Origin: an uncultured Alcaligenaceae bacterium
Lineage (GTDB): Bacteria > Pseudomonadota > Gammaproteobacteria > Burkholderiales > Burkholderiaceae_B
DNA: 64,000 bases
Assembly: GCA_937908115.1 (NCBI GenBank)
Contig: CALEQZ010000020.1
Location: 155,422-219,421, forward strand
Direction of reading: 5' to 3'
Part shown: piece by piece, positions 50,834 to 61,737 of the stretch
Numbering within the stretch: the stretch's first letter is position 1
Layout of the letters: each line of letters starts with the position of its first letter
Position numbers and translations under genes: made by a program
The notes under the pieces: generated by a model
Told to the model about the DNA's origin: nothing
What the model saw: only the letters and a program-made list of their open reading frames with translations
The model's database searches: none

Positions 50834-51780
50834 GCGATGCCCTCCTGGACCGCGCGCATGTCGGCAGGCACGGCAGACTCGAACATCACCCTGCCTGCGC
50901 CGCCCGGATCGTCGAAATGCAGCACGCGCGCATGCAGCATCTGCCGCGCCGCGCCGGCCAGGGCGCGGCCGCCATAGAGCGTATCGCCCAGCAGCGGATG
51001 TCCCAGCCATGACAGGTGTACGCGGATCTGGTGGGTGCGGCCGGTCTCCAGCCGGCAGGCGACCTCGGTCACCGGCAGGGTGCCGGCCGCCCCTTTGCGC
51101 AGCGGCGCGTAATGGGTGACTGCCGGCCGTGCGGCGATGGGGTGGTCGGCCGCCATGCGCACCGGCACGCGCGGGTCGCGGCCGATGGGCCGGTCCACCG
51201 TGCCGTCGTCATCGAGCCAGCCGTGGACCAGCGCCAGGTATTCCCTGCCCATGGTGCGCGCCTGCAGCTGGCGCACCAAGTGCGTCTGCGCGCGCTCGGT
51301 GCGCGCCACTACCAGCAAGCCCGACGTGTCCTTGTCCAGGCGATGCACGATGCCCGCACGCGCGACGTGGCGCAGCTCAGGGTAGCGGTAGAGCAACCCG
51401 TTCAACAGGGTGCCCGACCAGTTGCCCGCGCCCGGATGGGTGACCAGCCCCACGGGCTTGTTGACCACGATCCATTCGGCGCTGTCGGCCACGACTTCGA
51501 AGTCGACCGGCACGGGCTCGAAGGCCAGCTCCTCGGGCGCGGGTTGTTCCCAGACGGTGACCACGTCTCCCGGGCCCACCGGCTGGCGGGCCTTTGCCGC
51601 GCGCCCGTTGACCTGCACGTGGCCGTCGGCGATCCAGCCCTGCAGGCGGCTGCGGGAATGGCCGGGCAGCAGGCCGGCCAGGACTTTGTCCAGGCGGTCC
51701 GCGGCGGCCTCGGGCGGCACCTTCAGCACGAGGGGCTCGTCATCGGGCGCCAGGCTATCGGAAACCGCTGTATGGGACAT
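50821..51780 (-). CDS. rluD: 23S rRNA pseudouridine synthase RluD
   Basis: 319 residues. N-terminal S4 domain (DRLDKVLAGLLPGHSRSRLQ, GWIADGHVQVNGRAAKA), then the RluA-type catalytic domain with the nucleophilic aspartate in GIVHRLDKDTSGLLVVA and RTHQIRVHLSWLGHPLLGD. It modifies three uridines in helix 69 of 23S rRNA. Divergent from bamD, as in many proteobacteria. Confidence 0.93.
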   Translation of the reverse strand: MSHTAVSDSLAPDDEPLVLKVPPEAAADRLDKVLAGLLPGHSRSRLQGWIADGHVQVNGRAAKARQPVGPGDVVTVWEQPAPEELAFEPVPVDFEVVADSAEWIVVNKPVGLVTHPGAGNWSGTLLNGLLYRYPELRHVARAGIVHRLDKDTSGLLVVARTERAQTHLVRQLQARTMGREYLALVHGWLDDDGTVDRPIGRDPRVPVRMAADHPIAARPAVTHYAPLRKGAAGTLPVTEVACRLETGRTHQIRVHLSWLGHPLLGDTLYGGRALAGAARQMLHARVLHFDDPGGAGRVMFESAVPADMRAVQEGIAWDT

Positions 51781-51792
51781 GGGTACAAATCA

Positions 51793-51798
51793 TATAAT
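51793..51798 (+). promoter_or_regulatory. Perfect -10 box before bamD
   Basis: TATAAT, 33 bp before the GTG of bamD, within the 50-bp divergent rluD-bamD gap. No good -35 is seen at 17 bp. Confidence 0.55.
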
Positions 51799-51830
51799 CG
51801 GCGTGCCATGCTAACACCAAGGAAAGCCTC

Positions 51831-52679
51831 GTGATCTCGACCGCAGTCTCCCTGCTGCGCGCCCGCCGGCCCGGCCGTGCGTGGCGCATGCTCGCCGCCT
51901 TTGCGGCCGCGGCGCTCATTGCCGGCTGCGGCACCCAGAAGGCCGAGGTGGACCCGACGGCCAACTGGTCGGCCGAGCGCCTGTACCAGGACGCCAAGGA
52001 ACAGATCAGCGCGCGCAACTGGTCCGAGGCCCGCGAACGCCTGACTGCGATCGAGGCGCGCTACCCCTTCGGCGTCTATGCGCAGCAGGCGCTCATCGAC
52101 CTTGCCTACGTCAACTGGCGCGATGAAGAGCCCGAGCAGGCGCTGGCCACCATAGACCGGTTCCAGCAGCTCTATCCCAACCATCCCGCCACCGACTACA
52201 TGCTGTACCTGAAGGGGTTGGTCACGTTCACTCCGCCCAGCGCCTTCATGTCGGGCATCACGCGCCAGGATCCGTCCGAGCGCGACCCCAAGGGCCTGCG
52301 CCAGTCCTACGACGCCTTCCGCGAATTGATCGAGCGCTTCCCGCAAAGTCGCTATGCCGACGATGCGCGAAAGCGCCAGACCTGGCTGGTCAACACCATC
52401 GCCATGAACGAGGTGCACGTGGCGCGCTACTACTATGAGCGCGGCGCCTACGTCGCCGCGGTCAACCGCGCGCAGACCGTGATCACGGACTTCGAAGGCG
52501 CGCCCGCCGCCGAAGAAGCCCTCTACATCATGATGCTGTCCTACGACAAGCTCGGCATGCCGGAACTGCGCGACGACGCGCGCCGCGTGCTGCTGGCCAA
52601 CTATCCGGACAGTCGCCTGCTCAAGGAAGGCTTCGGCCGGCGCCAAGCGCCCTGGTGGGATCCGACCAGCTGGTTCTGA
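51831..52679 (+). CDS. bamD: Outer-membrane assembly lipoprotein BamD (ComL)
   Basis: Essential partner of BamA in beta-barrel insertion. 282 residues from GTG 51831. Lipobox FAAAALIAGCGTQKAE, then five TPR-like repeats (AERLYQDAKEQISARNWSEA, YAQQALIDLAYVNWRDEEPE, DAFRELIERFPQSRYADDAR, YYERGAYVAAVNRAQTVITD). AAGGAAA precedes the start. BamC of the same complex is at 26621. Confidence 0.93.
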   Translation: MISTAVSLLRARRPGRAWRMLAAFAAAALIAGCGTQKAEVDPTANWSAERLYQDAKEQISARNWSEARERLTAIEARYPFGVYAQQALIDLAYVNWRDEEPEQALATIDRFQQLYPNHPATDYMLYLKGLVTFTPPSAFMSGITRQDPSERDPKGLRQSYDAFRELIERFPQSRYADDARKRQTWLVNTIAMNEVHVARYYYERGAYVAAVNRAQTVITDFEGAPAAEEALYIMMLSYDKLGMPELRDDARRVLLANYPDSRLLKEGFGRRQAPWWDPTSWF

Positions 52680-52893
52680 CCGCCTCGTCCTCATCCCCCC
52701 TTTCGCCGAAACGGCGCCGCGCGGCTGCAACGTCCCCGGCGCCATGCGTACCGTGGCCACAGCGCAACGGCCGGGGCCGCGCGTGGCGCCCGCAGCCGCC
52801 CAACCCTGCGGATCCCTGACATGGATCAAGCCGCCAACGGCGGCGACCTGAGAAGCTCCTCATTGCCAACAACGCCCTTGAAGAGAAGATTTC

Positions 52894-53523
52894 ATGTCAT
52901 CACGCATTCCCCTGGCTGCGCTGCTATGCGCCGCCGGCCTGCTCGCCTGCCCCGCCGCGTCCGCGCACGAGGCCGGAGACTGGCTGTTCAAGGTCGGCGC
53001 CACCCAGGTCCGTCCCAAATCCGACAACGGCACGGTGCTGGACGGCAGCGTGAACCTGGATATCGGCAACAGCGTCCGGCCCAGCTTCACCGTCACCTAC
53101 ATGGCCACCCGCAACCTCGGCATCGAACTGCTTGCGGCCTGGCCGTTCCAGCACGACATCCGAGGCAGCAGCGGGCTAGGCAGGATCGCCCAGGCCAAGC
53201 ACCTGCCTCCCACGCTCAGCCTGCAATGGCATTTCCTGCCCGAGGCACGCGTGCAGCCTTACGTGGGCATCGGCCTGAACTACACGCATTTCTTCGACGT
53301 CGACACGCGCGGCGCCCTGTCTGGATCAGACCTGGAACTCGGTGACTCCTGGGGCATTGCCGGCCAGGTCGGCGTGGACGTCAAGCTCGACGATCGCTGG
53401 TTCGTCAACGCCGACCTGCGCTATGTGGACATCTCGTCCAAGGTCAAGCTCGACGGGCAGCGCATCGGCACCGCACGCGTCGACCCCTGGGTCGTGACCC
53501 TCGGCATCGGCTATCGCTTCTAG
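52894..53523 (+). CDS. ompW: OmpW family outer-membrane protein
   Basis: 209 residues. Signal peptide ending SAHEAGDWLFKVG, followed by an eight-strand barrel: GATQVRPKSDNGTVLDGSVN, RPSFTVTYMATRNLGIELLA, QPYVGIGLNYTHFFDVDTRG and the end VVTLGIGYRF with C-terminal Phe. OmpW makes a narrow hydrophobic channel in the outer membrane. The 214 bp upstream show no other gene. Confidence 0.93.
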   Translation: MSSRIPLAALLCAAGLLACPAASAHEAGDWLFKVGATQVRPKSDNGTVLDGSVNLDIGNSVRPSFTVTYMATRNLGIELLAAWPFQHDIRGSSGLGRIAQAKHLPPTLSLQWHFLPEARVQPYVGIGLNYTHFFDVDTRGALSGSDLELGDSWGIAGQVGVDVKLDDRWFVNADLRYVDISSKVKLDGQRIGTARVDPWVVTLGIGYRF

Positions 53524-53557
53524 CGCACAGGCTGCATCCTCGGCGGATGCGGCTGGC

Positions 53558-55642
53558 TCACGCCGCCGTACCGGCCTCGGCCGGCGCCGGCTGCTGGCAG
53601 CCGGCCTGGCGGCTGCGATAAAACGCCAGCACTTGTGCCAAATCGCGGGTGCGCGCAAACGGCGGCAGCCCTCGCCACAGCCGCTTGCCATAGGGCCGGT
53701 CGACGAGCCGCACGTCGCCGACCATCAACACCCCCCAGTCGGACTCGGTGCGGATCAACCGACCCGCCCCCTGCTTGAGCGCGATCGCCGCCTCGGGCAC
53801 TTGGTACTCCACGAAAGGATTGCCCCCGCGCGCACGGCAGGCGCGCAGGCGCGCGTCCAGGACAGGGTCGTCCGGCGGTGCGAACGGCAGCTTGTCGATG
53901 GCCACCAGCGTCACCGCGTCGCCCGGCAGATCCACGCCTTCCCAGAAACTTGCGCTGCCTACCAGGACCGCCTGGCGCGCCTGGCGGAACCGCTCCAGCA
54001 GCTGCCGGCGCGGCATTTGGCCCTGGCGCAGCACCTGGTGCGAGGCGCCGTCGTCCCACTCGGCTTCGGCCAGCAGTTGCGCCACCCTGTCCACTGCGCG
54101 CAGCGTCGTACACAGCACCAGCGCGCCGCCCGGGTTGACCTGCAGCATGGGCAGCAGCGTCCGCACGAACCGCTCGGTGAAATCCGGCGCCTGTGGCAGC
54201 GGCAAATCGCGCGGCACGAACAGCAGGGCCTGGCTGCCGTAGTCGAAGGGCGATTCCCAGCGCATGGCCTGCGCGCCGCGCAACCCGAGCTGGGACGTGA
54301 AATGCGAAAAATCGCCGTGCACCGACAACGTGGCCGATGTAAACACCCAGGCCTGGCCGGGCCGGCGGTAACGAGAGAACGCCTCGGCCACGGACAGGGG
54401 CGCGGCATGCAGCCGCACGTGGTGCGTGCCCTGCTCCACCCAGCGCACGGCGGGGCCGTCTCCGTCCCTGCCCGCCAGGGCGGCGTCCAAGCCGACGGCC
54501 TGCCCGGCGTCGTCCGCAGGCGTGCCAACCGCATCCGGGGCCGAAGCACTGCGCGGCGGCTGGTTCCAGCGATGCAGCCGGGCCGACAGCTCGCCGGCCT
54601 CGCGCGCGGCGGCGGCCAGGTCCGGGTGGCGTTCCGACACTGCCTGCAGCATCCCGGACAGCGCATGGGTCTCGGCGCAGAGCGCGGCCAGCGCCGCGTC
54701 GAACGCCTGGGGCTCAGGCATGGCCTCGAAAGTGGCCTTGCGGCCGGGCAAGCGCTCGAGCGCGGCGCAGGACAGCCTCAGCTCGCGCGCCAGGTGCTCC
54801 AGCCGTCGCGCGGCCTGGGTCCAGTCGGCCGACTCGCGGGCGTGCGCCAACCCCACGGCCTCGACGGTGCGCGCCAAGTCCAGCAATTGGTGGGTCGACA
54901 CGCTGGTGCCGAGAAAGCGGGTAGCCGTATCGGGCAACTGGTGGGCTTCGTCGAAGATCACCGTATCGGCCTGCGGCAGCAGGTCGGTGACGCCTTCATC
55001 GCGCAAGACCAGGTCGGCCAGGAACAGCGCATGGTTGACCACCACGACTTCGGCGTCCTGTGCCTGGCGGCGCGCCTTGAGCACGAAGCAGTCACGGACC
55101 CTGGGACAATCCTGGCCGAGGCAGTTCTCGCGCGTGGACGTCACGCGCTGCCAGATGTCGGCTTCTTCGGGCACGTCGGCCAGATCGGCGCGGTCGCCCG
55201 TGCGCGACTCGCGGGCAAAGACCTGGATGCGCCGCAGCTGCGCGACCTCTGCGCGCGACTTGAGCGCGCGATCGTCCGCCTGCAGCCGCTCCAGGTGATA
55301 GTGGCAGACATAATTGCCGCGGCCCTTGAGCAGCGCGGCCGTCACCGGCACGGCCAGCGCGTCGCGCACGCGCGGCAAGTCGCGCGAGAAAAGCTGGTCC
55401 TGCAGCGTGCGCGTGCCGGTGGAGATCAACACCTTGCCGCCGGCCAGCAAGGCCGGCACCAGGTACGCCCAGGTCTTGCCCACCCCTGTGCCCGCCTCGG
55501 CAACCAGCGTCGCGCGCCGCGAGATGGCGTCGTCGATGGCGGTGGCCATCTCGACCTGCGGCGCGCGCACGCGATAGCCGGGCAGCGCACGCGCCAGCGG
55601 GCCGTCGGCGGCGAAGACTTGGGCGATGTCGGAATCGGGCAT
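53558..55642 (-). CDS. DinG/YoaA-like XPD-family DNA helicase
   Basis: 5'-3' helicase of superfamily 2 with an iron-sulfur cluster. 694 residues. Walker A LVAEAGTGVGKTWAYLVP (about 47-64), Fe-S cysteines in GNYVCHYHLE, CLGQDCPRVRDCFVLK, DEAH box IFDEAHQLPDTA (about 230), and C-terminal motifs VLCTTLRAV, VLVGSASFWEGVDLPG and ALKQGAGRLIR. The short length fits YoaA as well as DinG. It may remove R-loops or D-loops. Convergent with ompW, divergent from tex. Confidence 0.9.
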   Translation of the reverse strand: MPDSDIAQVFAADGPLARALPGYRVRAPQVEMATAIDDAISRRATLVAEAGTGVGKTWAYLVPALLAGGKVLISTGTRTLQDQLFSRDLPRVRDALAVPVTAALLKGRGNYVCHYHLERLQADDRALKSRAEVAQLRRIQVFARESRTGDRADLADVPEEADIWQRVTSTRENCLGQDCPRVRDCFVLKARRQAQDAEVVVVNHALFLADLVLRDEGVTDLLPQADTVIFDEAHQLPDTATRFLGTSVSTHQLLDLARTVEAVGLAHARESADWTQAARRLEHLARELRLSCAALERLPGRKATFEAMPEPQAFDAALAALCAETHALSGMLQAVSERHPDLAAAAREAGELSARLHRWNQPPRSASAPDAVGTPADDAGQAVGLDAALAGRDGDGPAVRWVEQGTHHVRLHAAPLSVAEAFSRYRRPGQAWVFTSATLSVHGDFSHFTSQLGLRGAQAMRWESPFDYGSQALLFVPRDLPLPQAPDFTERFVRTLLPMLQVNPGGALVLCTTLRAVDRVAQLLAEAEWDDGASHQVLRQGQMPRRQLLERFRQARQAVLVGSASFWEGVDLPGDAVTLVAIDKLPFAPPDDPVLDARLRACRARGGNPFVEYQVPEAAIALKQGAGRLIRTESDWGVLMVGDVRLVDRPYGKRLWRGLPPFARTRDLAQVLAFYRSRQAGCQQPAPAEAGTAA

Positions 55643-55831
55643 GGAAAGGGCGGGCGCGCTGGACGGAACCCGCGCCCCTGGGGCAGGCGAGGGCGCGAAT
55701 ACGCGCCGCGGCCGGCAAGCCGGCGCACGGTCGGCGCAATACGATGATACAGCGCCGCGGCCGGCACCGCCGCGGCCCGGTGTGGCACAATCCGCGGCTT
55801 GTCCTCACCATCCTTGCCACGCCGAATACCG

Positions 55832-58189
<2,358 letters not shown>

Positions 58190-58304
58190 GCGGCGCGCCG
58201 CCGGGGCGCGGGAAAACCCCAAGGCGGCGAACCCGCAAAACTAAGGATTCCTTATAACCAAGCGCATTAGAATCCAGTAAAGTCGCGCTCGCTTGAACGC
58301 GGGA

Positions 58305-58340
58305 ATTAACGTTTCCTTAGCCATTAACGTTTCCTTAGCC
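58305..58340 (+). repeat. Tandem 18-bp repeat upstream of an orphan gene
   Basis: ATTAACGTTTCCTTAGCC twice in direct succession, with the partly similar AAGGATTCCTTATAACC about 60 bp upstream. It stands 114 bp before the ATG of the orphan gene, in an AT-richer patch. The core TTTCCTTA resembles BvgA heptamer sites (TTTCCTA) but is arranged in direct repeats. A regulator site is likely; identity unknown. The rest of 58190-58453 holds nothing else. Confidence 0.55.
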
Positions 58341-58453
58341 CAAGGTCCCGCGCCGCGTCACGCTGTCTGCATCCCCATTTGCCGTGGTCCGCGCACGCGT
58401 CCGCCCGACGCGTGCGCGCCCCGATTGCATCCTCATTTTCCGGAGACACCGAC

Positions 58454-58993
58454 ATGGCGAGCCTGAAGCTGGCGGCACACGAAACGGAGATCATCGGTCC
58501 AAGCAATGCACCGGCAGGCGGTGTTTACAAGGGCGTCGTGCTCGCCCAGCAAAGCAAGCTGGTGCTGGACGGCGTCGAACTGGTGCTCAACGACATCACG
58601 CTGGAACGCCTGGGACCCCGCACGGTGGATCTGATCAACGGCGCAACCGTGCGGATAGGAGAACTCGCGTTCGCCAGCATCGGCGCAAGCGTCCTGTACC
58701 GCATCGGCCCCGGCTGCATGCTGGTCATGGACGCGAACCTGTCCGAGCCGGAAGTCGTCGCCATGACCACGGTGGAGTTCGCCAGCGGCGGCACCGGCCG
58801 GCTGCGCTATGCGCCCTTTTCCAACCTCATGTGGCAGAAAAGCCCCCGGGTGGTCGGCCACGTCGACGGCGACGTCCTGGAGCACATCAACGGCACGATG
58901 CTGGCCGTGGAAAACGGCAGGCTCGTGGTGCCACTGCCGGCCGGCAAGGCCACCCCGGCCGCGCCGGGCCAAGGCAGCCGCCGGCCGCTCTAG
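58454..58993 (+). CDS. Protein of unknown function (179 aa), beta-rich
   Basis: ATG 58454 with GGAG upstream. No signal peptide and no membrane helix. Short alternating strands (KLVLDGVELVLNDITLERLG, VDLINGATVRIGELAFASIG, VLEHINGTMLAVENGRLVVP) suggest a beta-helix or beta-sandwich. The tail is Ala/Pro/Gly-rich. I do not recognise the family. Its stop codon overlaps the trpS stop on the other strand (shared CTAG). The tandem repeat upstream suggests specific regulation. Confidence 0.75.
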   Translation: MASLKLAAHETEIIGPSNAPAGGVYKGVVLAQQSKLVLDGVELVLNDITLERLGPRTVDLINGATVRIGELAFASIGASVLYRIGPGCMLVMDANLSEPEVVAMTTVEFASGGTGRLRYAPFSNLMWQKSPRVVGHVDGDVLEHINGTMLAVENGRLVVPLPAGKATPAAPGQGSRRPL

Positions 58994-60351
58994 GCGGCCA
59001 GCGAAGCCAGCGCCTGGGCCAGGCGCGCGGCCCATTGCGCGCGGGCGGCCTCGTCGGCCGCCTGCGGCCCCTGGGCGACGACCTGTCCGTCCATCACGAT
59101 GGCGCCGCGCGCCGGGTCCAGCCCATCGACCGCGCCGTCGCGCACCAGGTCCTGCAGCCGGCGCATCACGGCCCCGGCCTGCTTGGGATCCTCGTAGGGT
59201 TGCGACACCAGCAATTCGTCGCCTTCGGCGGCCAGCAACCGGAAACGGAAGCGGCCGTCGTCATCGCGAAAGCTCACGAAGCGCGCGCGGGCATCCTTGC
59301 GGGCCTTGCGCGGCTGGCCCGCGCCCGCGGCGACCGGGGCACCGTTGCGCAGCCCCACCGCCTCGCGCAGCCGGGCGATGAACGGCGCAGCCAGGCGCCG
59401 CGCCTTGGCCGCGCCGGCCTGCAAGATTTCCTCCAGCCTCGCCGGGTCGGCGATGAGCTCGTCATAGCGCGCGCGCATGGGCGCGATCTCGCGCTCGATG
59501 CGCTCGTACAGCGCCTGCTTGGCGTCGCCCCAGCCCATGCCGGATTCGAGCTCCTTGCGGAAGGCCGCCGACTCGTCCGGCCGGGCGAACGCGCGATAGA
59601 GCATGTAGACGTGCGAATTCTCGGCATCCTTGGGTTCGCCGGGCTCGCGCGAATCGGTCACGATGCGCATGACCGCCGAGCGCAGCGCCTTGGCGCCGCC
59701 CTCGAACAGCGGAATCGTGTTGTTGTAGCTCTTGGACATCTTGCGCCCGTCCAGGCCCGGCAGCGTGGCGACTTCCTCCTCGACCACCGCCTCGGGCAGC
59801 ACGAAGAAGTCCTGCCCCGCCCCGTACAGGTGGTTGAAACGCTGGGCGATGTCGCGCGCCATCTCCAGGTGCTGGACCTGGTCGCGGCCGACCGGCACCT
59901 TGTGGGCATTGAACATCAGGATGTCTGCGGCCATCAGCACGGGATAGGAAAACAGCCCCATGGTGATGCCGTCATCGGGCTCGGCGCCCTTGGCCTCGTT
60001 TTGGTCGACCGCCGCCTTGTAGGCGTGCGCACGGTTCATCAGCCCCTTGGACGTGACGCAGGTCAGCATCCAGCACAGCTCAGGGATCTCGGGGATATCC
60101 GACTGACGGTAAAAGGTCACGCGCTCCGGATCCAGGCCGGCGGCCAGCCACGTCGCGGCCAGCTCCAGCCGCGAACGGGCGATGCGCACCGGATCGTCGC
60201 ACTTGATCAAGGCGTGGTAGTCGGCCAGGAAGAAAAAGGCGTCGACGCCAGGCCGGGTGCTGGCGGCAATCGCCGGCCGGATGGCGCCCACGTAGTTGCC
60301 CAGGTGGGGCGTGCCCGTGGTGGTAATGCCGGTAAGGACGCGGGTGTTCAT
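58990..60351 (-). CDS. trpS: Tryptophanyl-tRNA synthetase with C-terminal extension
   Basis: Charges tRNA-Trp. 453 residues from ATG 60351, about 110 more than the usual bacterial enzyme. The class I signatures are GTPHLGNYVGAIRPAI (HIGH equivalent) and GRKMSKSYNNTIPLF (KMSKS). After about residue 345 a linker of Arg/Lys/Ala leads to a domain FVSFRDDDGRFRFRLLAAEG that resembles the YegP/DUF1508 fold (FxxxxDxxGxxRFRLxAxNG). The extension seems normal for Bordetella relatives but its use is unknown. Confidence 0.93.
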   Translation of the reverse strand: MNTRVLTGITTTGTPHLGNYVGAIRPAIAASTRPGVDAFFFLADYHALIKCDDPVRIARSRLELAATWLAAGLDPERVTFYRQSDIPEIPELCWMLTCVTSKGLMNRAHAYKAAVDQNEAKGAEPDDGITMGLFSYPVLMAADILMFNAHKVPVGRDQVQHLEMARDIAQRFNHLYGAGQDFFVLPEAVVEEEVATLPGLDGRKMSKSYNNTIPLFEGGAKALRSAVMRIVTDSREPGEPKDAENSHVYMLYRAFARPDESAAFRKELESGMGWGDAKQALYERIEREIAPMRARYDELIADPARLEEILQAGAAKARRLAAPFIARLREAVGLRNGAPVAAGAGQPRKARKDARARFVSFRDDDGRFRFRLLAAEGDELLVSQPYEDPKQAGAVMRRLQDLVRDGAVDGLDPARGAIVMDGQVVAQGPQAADEAARAQWAARLAQALASLAA

Positions 60352-60491
60352 GGACGAGGCAAGCCGCAGGCGGCTCGGACAAGTGGATCGCAAAGGCGCA
60401 AGTTTACCGTGGCGTCCAGGGCATGCCGGCTGCCGCGACCGGGGCGTCGGGCAGATTCATCGCTGCCGCCGGCCCGGCCGCACCATGGCGC

Positions 60492-61583
60492 CTATAGTTC
60501 GACGGTCCCGCGCCGCTCGGCATCCAGGTACTCGCGCGACTGCATCTCCAGTATGCGCGAGACCGTGCGATGGAATTCGTTGGCCAGCGGCCCGTCCGTA
60601 TAGAGCGCCTCGGGGGGACACTCGGCCGACATGATGAGCTTGACCTTGTGGTCGTAGAGCACGTCCACCAGCCAGGTAAAGCGTCGCGCCTCCGATGCCT
60701 GGCGCGGCCCCATGCGCGGCACGCCCGAAAGGATGATGGCGTGGAAGCGGCTGGCGAGTTCCAAGTAGTCGTTCTGCGAGCGCGGCCCGCCGCACAGCGT
60801 CGCAAAGTCGAACCACACTACGGTGCCGGCCAAGGCGTGCGCACGCAGTTCGCGGTGCTCGATGTGCAGGACCGGCTCCTGCGGCACGGTGTCGGCCAGG
60901 CGATCGAAAGCATCCTGCAGCGCGCGCGCAGCCGCGTCATCCAGCGGGCAGTGATACATCTGGACCTGCTCCAGGGCGCGCCGGCGGTAATCGACGCCGG
61001 CATCGACGTTCAAGACATCCATGCGTGCCTGGATCAAGGCGATCGCCGGCAGGATGCGGTCGCGGTGCAGGCCGTCCGGATAGAGGGTGGACGGCTCGTA
61101 GTTCGACGTCATGACGAACGAGGTGCCATATTCGAACAGCTTGGACAGCAGGCGGTGCAGGATCATCGCATCGGCCACGTCCGAGACATGGAACTCGTCG
61201 AAGCAGATCAGGCGATACCGCTTGGCCACGCGGCGCGCCACCTCGTCCAGCGGATCCTGCATGCCGCGCACCTCTTCGAGCTGCCGGTGCACGCCGCGCA
61301 TGAACTCGTGGAAATGCAGCCGCGTCTTGCGCACCACCGGCACGGTGGCATAGAAGGCATCCATCAGGAAGCTCTTGCCCCGGCCGACGCCGCCCCACAT
61401 GTAGACGCCGCGAGGCACCTCGGCACGGTTGAGCAGCTTTTTCAGCACATTGGAGCGCATGGCGCGAAAACGCACCCAGTCATCGTAATACCGCTGCAGC
61501 CGGTCGATGGCCGCGCGCTGCGCCGGGTCGGGCCGGTAGCCGCGCTTGGCCAGTTCGTGCTCGTAATACTCGCGTACGTTCAT
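60492..61583 (-). CDS. zapE: Cell division ATPase ZapE (AFG1-like)
   Basis: AAA+-like ATPase that modulates the FtsZ ring. 363 residues. Walker A GVYMWGGVGRGKSFLMDAFY (about 59-78), Walker B RLICFDEFHVSDVADAMILH (about 123-142), sensor VMTSNYEPSTLYPDGLHRDR and the family end LANEFHRTVSRILEMQSREY. The lpdA gene and odhB lie downstream in the same direction, a conserved order in betaproteobacteria is odhA-odhB-lpdA-zapE; here zapE follows lpdA. Confidence 0.93.
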   Translation of the reverse strand: MNVREYYEHELAKRGYRPDPAQRAAIDRLQRYYDDWVRFRAMRSNVLKKLLNRAEVPRGVYMWGGVGRGKSFLMDAFYATVPVVRKTRLHFHEFMRGVHRQLEEVRGMQDPLDEVARRVAKRYRLICFDEFHVSDVADAMILHRLLSKLFEYGTSFVMTSNYEPSTLYPDGLHRDRILPAIALIQARMDVLNVDAGVDYRRRALEQVQMYHCPLDDAAARALQDAFDRLADTVPQEPVLHIEHRELRAHALAGTVVWFDFATLCGGPRSQNDYLELASRFHAIILSGVPRMGPRQASEARRFTWLVDVLYDHKVKLIMSAECPPEALYTDGPLANEFHRTVSRILEMQSREYLDAERRGTVEL

Positions 61584-61678
61584 GGGCTTGAAGAGGACAG
61601 GGCCGATCGATCAGTCACGGGGCGCCGTGCCGCCGATCGAAGGCGTCGCGACGGGACGCAGGCGCGCCGCGGGCATAG

Positions 61679-61708
61679 AAAAGGGCGGGCCGCGCGAACA
61701 GCCCGCCC
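61679..61708 (-). terminator. Terminator-like hairpin between lpdA and zapE
   Basis: Minus-strand 8-bp stem GGGCGGGC/GCCCGCCC with a 10-base loop, followed by TTTTCTAT. It stands after lpdA and before zapE and may reduce read-through from the odh operon. Confidence 0.75.
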
Positions 61709-61737
61709 TGGTGCCTGGCGCGACGCCGACGGCGGGA

